A DNA stretch of 36,612 nucleotides from Opitutaceae bacterium (GCA_025352845.1 JANXSC010000137.1:1-36612), one strand, 5' to 3'; counted from the stretch's first letter, positions 19,350 to 27,594 are shown. The notes: generated by a model from the sequence alone, not told the origin. A program made the numbers and translations.

Positions 19350-20260
19350 ATGTATCTATCCACGTTGCGCGAACCCCGAGGCCGGCTCTACTCGGCCCTC
19401 TCGGAGTCAGCGATGTTCGGCGAATTCAAACCGGCCTTTGAAAAAGCGACGGGGCTGCCGCTCTCGATGCATCCGCCGGCGGAGGAAAGAGCGTGCGCTC
19501 TCCCCCAGGAAAACCCGCTGGCCCGGGATCGTTCTGCGCCCGGCTGGCGCGGACCAGCCGCGCCTGCACCGCCTGCTTTGCGCTGCAACAGCGATTGGAG
19601 GAGGAGGCGAAGCTGCAACCGAAGACCTTAAAATGCCTGGCCGGCTTGTGTGAGACCGCCGTGCCCGTGCGCGTGGGCGAAAGGCTCGTCGCCTTCATTC
19701 AGACCGGCGGAGTTCTCGTCGAAACCCCCAACCGGCGGCAGTGCGACGAGGTGGCCCGCGAGCTGTTGCGGCTGGGCACGCCGATCGACCTGAAAAAATT
19801 TGACGACGACTACCATGCCGCGCGGGTGCTCGTGCCGGAGCAGTATGAATCCATGGTCCGCCTCCTGGCGATTTTCGCGGATCAGCTCGGGGCCTGTGGC
19901 AGTCAGCTCGCCCTGCGCCAATCCGCACCCGAGACGCCGGCTGTTTCCCGCGCCCGCCAAATCATCGACGCGGACTTTCGCGAGGAGCTTTCGCTCGGGG
20001 CAGTCGCGCGGCAGGTCAACGTCAGTGTCGGATATTTCGGCACCCAATTCAAAAAAGACACCGGCTTCAACTTCGTCGACTACGTCGCCCGGCGGCGGGT
20101 CGGCGAGGCAAGGACTATGCTGCAAAATCCGAAATTTCGGATTAGCGAGGCGGCATTTGAGGTCGGGTTTCAATCGCTCTCGCAATTCAACCGTTCGTTT
20201 CACCGGATCGCCGGCATGTCCCCGCGGGCCTATCGGGCGTCGCTGGGCCATGCCGCATAA
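19350..20260 (+). CDS. PocR-ligand-domain/AraC-family regulator with apparent -1 frameshift near 19511-19530
   Basis: Frame of 19344 ORF gives MFGEFKPAFEKATGLPLSMHPPAEE...ENP; frame of 19493 ORF gives FCARLARTSRACTACFALQQRL...AraC HTH (SLGAVARQVNVSVGYFGTQFKKDTG...RISEAAFEVGFQSLSQFNRSFHR). Confidence 0.8.
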
Positions 20261-20262
20261 AG

Positions 20263-20317
20263 TGCGCAGTTTATTCGAGTGAATGCGTAGCGGGTGAGCG
20301 GCCGGTTCAGGCATAAT
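20263..20317 (+). promoter_or_regulatory. putative AraC-type activated promoter: TGCGCAG/TGCGTAG direct repeat (21-bp period) plus -10 CATAAT
   Basis: TGCGCAG at 20263, TGCGTAG at 20284, CATAAT at 20312 (28 bp after second repeat). Confidence 0.55.
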
Positions 20318-20323
20318 AACGGC

Positions 20324-20719
20324 GTGAAACCTGCCGCGTTCGAGACCTCCGACCAGCCAGGCCACACCGCGAGGGTTCTCTCAGACGAGAGTGCGGTCGA
20401 TATTGCGATTACCAGCGAGCGTGGCGACACGCGACGCTACCAGGCGCAGTCCGTGACCCTCCAGATTGTGCGCGGGGGGATGGAGGTCTTGCAGGACTAT
20501 CGCGGCTGCTACGCTTGGTTCGAACGCTGCCGGCTGGAAGCGCGCGTGGGTCGTGAGCGCATGGTGCTGGGTTTCGCAACGGGCGTCATGTCGAGCTGCG
20601 GCGGGGAAATGACCATCGTCGCCACTTCCGATTCTGCCGCTGTGCGATCTTCGGGAACTTCCTCGAACCACCAGCCGATCGGGAAAAGCAAAAATAACGG
20701 CCGGTCCAAATCGAAATGA
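20324..20719 (+). CDS. hypothetical protein (uncertain)
   Basis: ORF overlapping start of next CDS by 4 nt; GTG 20324 close to predicted transcription start; no family recognised. Confidence 0.35.
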   Translation: MKPAAFETSDQPGHTARVLSDESAVDIAITSERGDTRRYQAQSVTLQIVRGGMEVLQDYRGCYAWFERCRLEARVGRERMVLGFATGVMSSCGGEMTIVATSDSAAVRSSGTSSNHQPIGKSKNNGRSKSK

Positions 20720-21786
20720 AAACCACCCTGTCTCTTCCTCTATCCAAAGCGGCGTTTGCCGCGCTGTTCTTCACCGGCATTTTTGCCAGCGCACTCCAAG
20801 CCGCTACGCCACCGGTCGACCCGGCGGTTCACGCCGCACACGTCGCCGCTGGCACGATGCCTCCTGACTCACCCGCACCTGCCAACATGGGAATGGCAGA
20901 CCCCGCGCTTTCCCGGCAAGTTTCCGAACTCCAGGTGAAAGTCGCTCAACTCGAAGCGACGCTCGCCAAAAACGCACCGGCGATGGCCCCCGCTCCCGCG
21001 GGTGCGGCGATGGCGGGAATGCCGGCAGCCGCGCCCACCGCAAATCCGCCGATGAGCATGGGCATGGAAAAGATGAAGTCTCCCAGCATGAGCGCCGCCG
21101 CCATGCCGGCTCCCGCGATGGCAAGCATGAGCCCACCCGCTGCGCCTTCGTCTGGAGGGATGATGGCGATGATGGGCATGATGATGGGCATGATGGACAA
21201 AATGATGCCGATGCCCGGCGGTTCCATGCCGGCAGCGGCTCCCATGGCGGCGATACCCGCCGGCGGCATGGCGATGATGCAGATGGATAAGATGGAAATG
21301 GCCGGCATGATGGGCATGGCCCCGATGGGCGGCGGCGCTCCCGGTGCCATGCCGCAATCCGCGCTCCCTGGTTTCCCCGGCGCCTCACATCTCTACCACA
21401 TCGGCGCGACCGACTTTTTTCTCGACCATCCGCAGCACATCGCCCTTTCGACTGAACAGACGGCCGCGCTCAACAAAGCGAAGGAGCAGGCGCTACTCGC
21501 GAAGAGCACCGCTGATCGCGCTATCGAGCAAGCCGAGCAGGAACTCTGGACCTTGACCGCATCGGATCAGCCGGACTCGGCCAAGATCGAAGCGAAGGTT
21601 CGCCAAACCGAAAAGCTCACGGGCGATTCACGTCTGGCTTTCGTCCGCGCCGTCGGCGACGCCAGCAAGATTCTCACCGATGAGCAGCGCAAGATCCTCA
21701 CCGGTTTCGCGTCGCCGGCTCCCGCGATGCCCGCAGCGAACACGACAGCCCCGGCCGCTGCGATGGCCCCGATGAAAGGCATGTGA
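20716..21786 (+). CDS. Met-rich secreted protein with C-terminal CpxP/Spy/ZraP-like helical domain
   Basis: Signal peptide; about 44 Met in 356 aa by my count; HIALSTEQTAALNKAKEQALLAKSTADRAIEQAEQEL...ILTDEQRKIL. Confidence 0.85.
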   Translation: MKTTLSLPLSKAAFAALFFTGIFASALQAATPPVDPAVHAAHVAAGTMPPDSPAPANMGMADPALSRQVSELQVKVAQLEATLAKNAPAMAPAPAGAAMAGMPAAAPTANPPMSMGMEKMKSPSMSAAAMPAPAMASMSPPAAPSSGGMMAMMGMMMGMMDKMMPMPGGSMPAAAPMAAIPAGGMAMMQMDKMEMAGMMGMAPMGGGAPGAMPQSALPGFPGASHLYHIGATDFFLDHPQHIALSTEQTAALNKAKEQALLAKSTADRAIEQAEQELWTLTASDQPDSAKIEAKVRQTEKLTGDSRLAFVRAVGDASKILTDEQRKILTGFASPAPAMPAANTTAPAAAMAPMKGM

Positions 21787-21906
21787 GCGGACAGCGACCG
21801 GCCAACGGTCGCCAAAGGCAAAATACACAATGAATCTACGCAGGCCAAACTGGATCACGCCCGGAAGCAGTTCAGCGGAGCGGCACATTAACCAACTCAC
21901 TTCTTT

Positions 21907-22032
21907 ATGATGCACCAAAATGACGGATGGATGGGTGGATGGATGGGCGGAGGGATGTGGGTTTGGACGGTGATCGGCACCCTGGTGGTGGTCCTGCTCG
22001 TCGTCGTGATCACCAAGCTGCTCAAGAAATAG
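21907..22032 (+). CDS. Met/Trp/Gly-rich single-TM microprotein (41 aa)
   Basis: MMHQNDGWMGGWMGGGMWVWTVIGTLVVVLLVVVITKLLKK; near-duplicate at 24931-25056. Confidence 0.75.
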   Translation: MMHQNDGWMGGWMGGGMWVWTVIGTLVVVLLVVVITKLLKK

Positions 22033-22146
22033 CCCGGCACTCGCACTGTTACGAGGCCAGCCGCAGCGGCAAAAATCGAATTTGCGAACCCTTCGTTCGC
22101 TCAGCAACGAATCCAATCAAAACGCGAGAGAACGAAAGGCCCCGTT

Positions 22147-22281
22147 ATGAAAACAAAAAACAACCTCCTGAATAAAATTATCGTGATCCACCAATCGAAT
22201 TGGCTGAAGCCAGCCCTGCTGTCGCTGGCGCTCGCCGTCACCGTCCTCGGCGTGACCGGCTGCGGCACACCGCACCATTGA
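22147..22281 (+). CDS. micro-lipoprotein (44 aa) with predicted mature peptide CGTPHH
   Basis: MKTKNNLLNKIIVIHQSNWLKPALLSLALAVTVLGVTGCGTPHH*; lipobox VTGC. Confidence 0.6.
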   Translation: MKTKNNLLNKIIVIHQSNWLKPALLSLALAVTVLGVTGCGTPHH

Positions 22282-22317
22282 AGGTAGTGCAGATACCAAA
22301 CTGAAAAAGATCCGGAT

Positions 22318-22803
22318 ATGAAAACGACCAACACCCTCGTCAGTAGAATCAGCTTCGGTTCGGGACTCGCGCTCGCCGTGACTCTGGCGGCGTATTTTCC
22401 CGATGCGGCCCGCGCGGCGGAGCATGATCCCAAAATGGGAAAAATGCCCTCTGGCGCAATGCCGGGGGCTCAAGCCCCGATGAGCATGATGAACCACATC
22501 AAAACCCAGGCGGAGGCAGACGCGCTAAAGCCCGGCGACTCGATGTCGAGGCCCTGTAGTAAGTGCAAAACCATCATGGTGCAAAAGGTGGGCACCGACA
22601 AGGCTCACGTCAAAATGATGACCATTGGTGAAAAAACCTCGTGTGCGGAGTGCGGCGGCACGGCCGAAGTCGTCGGCACCGGCAAAGGCGAAGGAAAGAA
22701 CGAGGAGGTCAAGCACGTCTGCTCAAAGTGCGGTGACGACGCCATGTTTTGCTCCTCGACGAAGCCCGGCAGCGGTGCGATGCCACTGATGAAAATGAAG
22801 TAA
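22318..22803 (+). CDS. secreted protein with three CxxC knuckles and Met-rich segments
   Basis: Signal peptide; CSKCK, CAECG, CSKCG; MGKMPSGAMPGAQAPMSMMNH. Confidence 0.8.
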   Translation: MKTTNTLVSRISFGSGLALAVTLAAYFPDAARAAEHDPKMGKMPSGAMPGAQAPMSMMNHIKTQAEADALKPGDSMSRPCSKCKTIMVQKVGTDKAHVKMMTIGEKTSCAECGGTAEVVGTGKGEGKNEEVKHVCSKCGDDAMFCSSTKPGSGAMPLMKMK

Positions 22804-22940
22804 CCCCGTCCTCACTGCGGGTGGGCGTCGCCGTCCTTGGCGCGGCCCGCACCCACACTTGAGCATCGCGACAGTATAATGGGACGTGGTCCCGACGCGG
22901 GGGTTGCGCACCCGTAAGACAACCCGAAACAAAATACTCC

Positions 22941-23258
22941 ATGAGCAAATCCAGCCAAGGAAACAAGATTGAGCGCGAAGCTGCCCGGCCAATAACTTTC
23001 TCGTGCCGCGCGCCGGACGCCAAAGCGATTTTTGTCGCGGGCACGTTCAACGATTGGCGCGCCGATGCGGTGCCCCTCAAGCGCCAAGCGGATGGGCTTT
23101 GGCAAACGACCGTGCGACTCTCGCCCGGCCATCAGGAATTCAAGTTCGTAGTCGATGGCCAATGGTGCTGCGAGCCTGGCTGCGAGGGCGAACATCACGG
23201 CTGCCCGAAATTTTGCGCGAACGACTTCGGCACGATGAACCGCGTGCTGGAGGTCTGA
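22941..23258 (+). CDS. CBM48/AMPK glycogen-binding-like protein with Cys/His-rich loop
   Basis: IFVAGTFNDWRADAVPLKRQADGLWQTTVRLSPGHQEFKFVVDGQW then CCEPGCEGEHHGCPKFC. Confidence 0.82.
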   Translation: MSKSSQGNKIEREAARPITFSCRAPDAKAIFVAGTFNDWRADAVPLKRQADGLWQTTVRLSPGHQEFKFVVDGQWCCEPGCEGEHHGCPKFCANDFGTMNRVLEV

Positions 23259-23426
23259 AAAATGCCCGCCGACCACTGCGTCCATTGTGTCGCGCTCGCC
23301 ACTTAGTTTGCGGTGGCAGAGCGCAGCACCGAAAATTCGCCGAAAGCGGCTGCACCGCGGGCGTCGGTCGCTCCTTTGGTCGGTAGCATGAAAGCGACCT
23401 GAAAAAAGCGTCACCGAAACAAAATT

Positions 23427-24281
23427 ATGAAAACAAAATCAGTCGAATTGTCCTGCGCCGCGCCCATCGCGCCAGCCGTGTTGAGAGCCCTAACTGGGGC
23501 CACCGTGGGAATCGGACTGCTCCTCTCGATGATGACCTTGCAGTCCTGCTCCGCGACGAAGGTAGGTCCGAATGAAGGTGACGTTGTTCAGTTAAAAAAT
23601 AGCCAAGCGAAAGCCGAAGTCGTGGCCAACGCCGACACCGGCGAGGTGATGGTTCACACGTGGGACCAGAATTATTCGAAGGCGGCGGTGGCAAAGCTGC
23701 GCGAACATAAAATCGAAGTCGTGATGCTGACCGGAGACAACGCGGCCACAGCCAAACGCATCGCCGCGGACCTTGGCATCGACACGGTGTTGGCCGACGT
23801 GCTGCCGGGCCAGAAGGCTGAAAAGGTGAAGGCGCTGCAGGCTGCGGGGAAGAAGGTCGGCATGGTGGGTGACGGGGTGAACGACGCTCCAGCGCTGACT
23901 CAGGCCGATGTGGGTTTTGCCATCGGTGCCGGCACCGACGTTGCGATGGAAAGCGCCGATGTGGTGCTGATGAAGAGCGACCCGTATGACATCGTCAGCG
24001 CGATTGAGCTGTCGCGCGCCACGTTGCGAAAGATGCATCAGAATCTCTGGTGGGCGGTGGGCTACAACGTGATCGCGTTCCCGCTCGCCGCCGGCGTCCT
24101 GTATCCTTTCGTGCTGAGTCCCGAGGTCGCCGCCCTGTCAATGTCGGGCAGCACGCTCGTTGTGGCGATCAATGCGCTGATGCTGAAGCGCACCAAGCTG
24201 GCCGGAATCAAGAGCGTCGCGCCGAAAAATGCGCCGAAAACGGATGCTCCGGTTGCCGCGCCCGTGCCGGCACGAGCGTGA
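23427..24281 (+). CDS. chimeric ORF: lipoprotein-like N-terminus fused to C-terminal part of a copper P-type ATPase
   Basis: Lipobox LQSC...KAEVVANADTGEVMVHTWDQ joined to KAAVAKLREHKIEVVMLTGDNAATAKRIA...[12 protein letters not shown] and final TM pair; no DKTGT, TGES or CPC motif. Confidence 0.85.
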   Translation: MKTKSVELSCAAPIAPAVLRALTGATVGIGLLLSMMTLQSCSATKVGPNEGDVVQLKNSQAKAEVVANADTGEVMVHTWDQNYSKAAVAKLREHKIEVVMLTGDNAATAKRIAADLGIDTVLADVLPGQKAEKVKALQAAGKKVGMVGDGVNDAPALTQADVGFAIGAGTDVAMESADVVLMKSDPYDIVSAIELSRATLRKMHQNLWWAVGYNVIAFPLAAGVLYPFVLSPEVAALSMSGSTLVVAINALMLKRTKLAGIKSVAPKNAPKTDAPVAAPVPARA

Positions 24282-24379
24282 GCGATGGACGCTTATCAAA
24301 TCCATGGCGCAGTGCCCGATGATGAAGGGCATGGACGACAAATCGGGGACGCCCTCAAAAAACATCAAAAAGAACAGAA

Positions 24380-24934
24380 ATGATAGCTGAGGACCACAAC
24401 GCCCCGCAGCGCGATCTCCACGCCAACCGGGCTGGAAACGCCGGAGACCGCACATCCGGCACAAATTCCAGCCTGCCTTGGCGGCGGTTAGGACGGTTCT
24501 CTGCGGCCACGGTGTTGATGGGTTTCGCTCTGAATGAAATCTGGGAAATGGCGCAGATGGTCACTTACGGCGAAATGGCAGGACATGCTTGGACAAGCAC
24601 GCTCGGTCGTTGCACGGCGGCGGCGGCGGGCGACGTGGGAATCATCCTCGGCATTTACGCGGTGAGCGCGCTGGCCGCAGGCGATCCGGGCTGGGGCTTG
24701 CGCGGCCGGTGGCACATTTATGCCACGGCGGCTCTTTTGGGACTGGTTTCGGCGGCTCTGGTGGAACACGCGGCGCTGGCCGCCGGGAGTTGGTCTTACA
24801 TGGACAGTATGCCGATGGTGCCTTGGCTTCGAGCGGGTCTCTGGCCGCTTCTGCAAATGACACTGTTGCCTCCGCTCACGTTCTGGATTGCCCGGTGGTG
24901 GGCTGGTCGCAACCCAATTGAAAGGTCTTTATGA
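24380..24934 (+). CDS. polytopic membrane protein (WEMxQM motif), paralogue of 8754-9269
   Basis: ALNEIWEMAQMVTYGEMAGHAWTSTLGRCTAAAAGDVGIILGIYAVSA...GSWSYMDSMPM. Confidence 0.8.
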   Translation: MIAEDHNAPQRDLHANRAGNAGDRTSGTNSSLPWRRLGRFSAATVLMGFALNEIWEMAQMVTYGEMAGHAWTSTLGRCTAAAAGDVGIILGIYAVSALAAGDPGWGLRGRWHIYATAALLGLVSAALVEHAALAAGSWSYMDSMPMVPWLRAGLWPLLQMTLLPPLTFWIARWWAGRNPIERSL

Positions 24935-25056
24935 TGAACCAAACTGACGGATGGATGGGTGGATGGGCTGGCGGAGGAAGGTGGGTCTGGACGGTGGTCG
25001 GCATTCTCGCGGTGGTCCTGCTAGTCGTCGTTATCAACAAGCTGTCCAAAAAATAA
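24931..25056 (+). CDS. Met/Trp/Gly-rich single-TM microprotein (41 aa)
   Basis: MMNQTDGWMGGWAGGGRWVWTVVGILAVVLLVVVINKLSKK; 4-nt ATGA overlap with upstream gene. Confidence 0.75.
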   Translation: MMNQTDGWMGGWAGGGRWVWTVVGILAVVLLVVVINKLSKK

Positions 25057-25111
25057 TTCAGTGCTCGGCGCTGCTACGAAGTAAAATGTTAACCAACAAA
25101 AAAGAAAATCT

Positions 25112-25507
25112 ATGCTGATCAAATTACCCACTGAGAAAACCGTGCGCGAGGCTGCGGCTGCCTTGCAGGCTGCCGTCGTGGCGAATCACTTTGGCGTCAT
25201 GCAGGTTCACAACCTCCAAGAAACGATGGTAAAGAAGGGGGTGGATTTCGCTCATGAATGCCTGATCTTCGAGGTCTGCCAGCCGCAACAGGCCAAGAAG
25301 GTCCTCGATGAAAACATGAGCGTCTCGACCGCACTGCCCTGCCGCATTTCGATTTTCGAAGAGGGCGGTAAAACCGTCTTGGCGACGTTAAAGCCAACTA
25401 CAATGCTGGCGATGTTCAACACGCCGCAATTGGAAGGGGTCGCGCAGGAAGTGGAGAACGCGATCGTCAAAATTATGAAGGAGGCGGCGTTAGGGGGATC
25501 GTCGTGA
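25112..25507 (+). CDS. DUF302-like protein
   Basis: NHFGVMQVHNLQETMVKKGVDFAHECLIFEVCQPQQAKKVLDENMSVSTALPCRISIFEEGGKTVLATLKP. Confidence 0.88.
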   Translation: MLIKLPTEKTVREAAAALQAAVVANHFGVMQVHNLQETMVKKGVDFAHECLIFEVCQPQQAKKVLDENMSVSTALPCRISIFEEGGKTVLATLKPTTMLAMFNTPQLEGVAQEVENAIVKIMKEAALGGSS

Positions 25508-27594
25508 GCACAGGCAAAGACAAAGCGGTCGGTTTGCGTTTCTGCGCCGCGTGGTGTGCAGTCGCCGCGTGCATCATGCTCCCAACCGGGACTGCAATGG
25601 CACAGTCGCCCGAGGAACACGCGAGCCATCATCCGGGCGCTGCGCCGGCTGCGAGCGCCGGTGCGATGCCCGCCACCGCCGGCGCACCGGGAATGGTCGG
25701 CATGGGACCACCCGCAGGGGCGGGACCGCCTGCCGGTGCAGGCGGGATGATGGAAGGCATGGGCGAAATGATGAAGGGCATGATGGGCAAGCCGCCGCCG
25801 AAGCAGCTTTATCCCACGCTCATGGCCTTGCCGGAACTCACGCCGGAAAAACGGATGGAGGTTGAGCATGCGGCGGCCGAGCGGATGCACGCAGGCACGA
25901 CGCTGATGGGTCAAGCGCTGGACGCCCTCAACGCGGGCACGCGGTCCGGCGACTATGCCGCGATGCACGAGGCGACGACACGTTTGCGTGAAGGCACAGC
26001 GCAGCTTGAAAGCGGCATTGCGGCGCGCCGTGCGCTGGCGGAGGGCCGCGCACCGCGCGATGTCGCTCTGGCGTGGTTCAAACGCGAGCTGCGCCTCACC
26101 GCTCCCGTCTCAAGTGACGAACTCCACGGCAGTCGCGGTCTCTCGGTCTTGCATCTCTTCACGATGGCACTGCTCGTCATCTTCGCGTTCGCGATGCTCT
26201 TGATGTATTTCTTCAAGATGCGCCGTGCCGCCGCCTTGTTCGGGCGAATCGAGCCCGGCGCAGGGTCACCGCCACCGGGGTCGTCACCTCCGCTGGGCGG
26301 CGCTCCAGGGCCATCCGCACCGCCCGGAGGAAAAGCTTCCCCCGTCGAAGGCGCGCCGTCACCGTCAGCCAAGCCTAAAGCCGCAACAACGGCACCGCCC
26401 GCAGGCGACAAAGCGCCAGCGCCGCCGGCTTCACCGGACAAGTCGCCAGACCCGCCGGCTACTCCTGCCGGAAAGATAGCGGCACCGACTCAACCTCCGA
26501 AACCGCCGTCCCCTGCTGCTCCGGCGTCGCATCCGAACGGAGCGACGCCGTTATCATCGAAGTGGGGTGGTCAGCTACGCGTCGGGAGCATCGTCGACGA
26601 AACGCCCGCCGTGCGGACGTTTCGCCTTCATGCTCCCGCCGCCGGGGATTTGCCGTTCACCTTTACGCCCGGTCAATTCCTCAACGTCGCCTTCGGCATC
26701 GGCGGCGCGAGGATGAACCGATCGTATTCCATCTCCTCGTCGCCCAACGAGCGCAGCTACGTCGATCTGACCGTGAAGCGCGAGGATCGCGGCGCGGTCT
26801 CGCGCCACATCGTCGATCTGATCAAGGTCGGGGACGAACTCGAAGCGAGCGGGCCGGTCGGCAAGTTCACCTTCACGGGTGCGGAGGCGGATAGCGTTGT
26901 CCTCATCGGGGCCGGCGTCGGCATCACGCCGATGATGAGTATCGCGCGGTATCTCACGGAGCAGACCTGGTCCGGCGAGATTTTTTTTATCTACGGCTGT
27001 CGCGCTCCGACCGATTTAATTTTCAAAGACGTCATCGCGGCGCTGGCGCTTCGCAATCCGAAGTTGCACGTCGCGATCACGATGTCGAAGCCGACGCCGG
27101 ACTGGAAAGGACCACGCGGCCGCATCACGAAGGAGTTTCTCCTCCAATCGGTCCCGGACCTCCCTACACGGCGAGTGCAACTTTGCGGGCCGCCGACGAT
27201 GATGGATGCGATCAAGGTGCTTCTCACGGAGATCGGCGTCACACCGGAAAACTTGAAGACCGAGGCGTTCGGAGCGGTGAAGGCTCCTCCGTCCGCCGCC
27301 GGAACTTCGGCGAAACCACGCGCCTCCGCCACAGGACCGCTGGTCACGTTTTCGAACAATCACAAATCCGCCAAGAGTCGCGCCGAACAGACGATCCTCG
27401 AACTCTCCGAGGAACTCGGGATCGGAATCCAGTATTCCTGCCGCGTGGGAACCTGCGGGCTGTGCAAAGTGAAGATGACCGCCGGCGAGGTCGATCAGGA
27501 GGTGCAGGATGCGCTCGACGAGGACGACAAGGCCCACGGCATCATCCTCGCCTGCCAGGCGAAGCCGAAAACCGAAGTCGTGGTGGAGGCCTAG
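25504..27594 (+). CDS. membrane-anchored FAD/NAD(P)H/2Fe-2S reductase with periplasmic Met-rich helical domain
   Basis: Signal and Met-rich N-terminus, TM (LSVLHLFTMALLVIFAFAMLLMYFF), Pro-rich linker, RSYSISSSP, GVGITPMMSIARYL, SCRVGTCGLCKVKM...ILACQ. Confidence 0.88.
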   Translation: MSTGKDKAVGLRFCAAWCAVAACIMLPTGTAMAQSPEEHASHHPGAAPAASAGAMPATAGAPGMVGMGPPAGAGPPAGAGGMMEGMGEMMKGMMGKPPPKQLYPTLMALPELTPEKRMEVEHAAAERMHAGTTLMGQALDALNAGTRSGDYAAMHEATTRLREGTAQLESGIAARRALAEGRAPRDVALAWFKRELRLTAPVSSDELHGSRGLSVLHLFTMALLVIFAFAMLLMYFFKMRRAAALFGRIEPGAGSPPPGSSPPLGGAPGPSAPPGGKASPVEGAPSPSAKPKAATTAPPAGDKAPAPPASPDKSPDPPATPAGKIAAPTQPPKPPSPAAPASHPNGATPLSSKWGGQLRVGSIVDETPAVRTFRLHAPAAGDLPFTFTPGQFLNVAFGIGGARMNRSYSISSSPNERSYVDLTVKREDRGAVSRHIVDLIKVGDELEASGPVGKFTFTGAEADSVVLIGAGVGITPMMSIARYLTEQTWSGEIFFIYGCRAPTDLIFKDVIAALALRNPKLHVAITMSKPTPDWKGPRGRITKEFLLQSVPDLPTRRVQLCGPPTMMDAIKVLLTEIGVTPENLKTEAFGAVKAPPSAAGTSAKPRASATGPLVTFSNNHKSAKSRAEQTILELSEELGIGIQYSCRVGTCGLCKVKMTAGEVDQEVQDALDEDDKAHGIILACQAKPKTEVVVEA

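Noticed and set aside
20869-21357. His-rich antisense ORF (162 aa, HHRHHFVHHAHHHAHHRHH) opposite the Met-rich gene
   Set aside because: Tempting as a His-rich metal protein, but it arises because CAT (His) is the reverse complement of ATG (Met); no start or signal context
24285-24390. Short overlapping ORFs (MDAYQIHGAVPDDEGHG... and MAQCPMMKGMDDKSGTPSKNIKK...)
   Set aside because: Two competing frames in about 100 nt and no conserved feature I could establish; CPMMKGM is suggestive but insufficient
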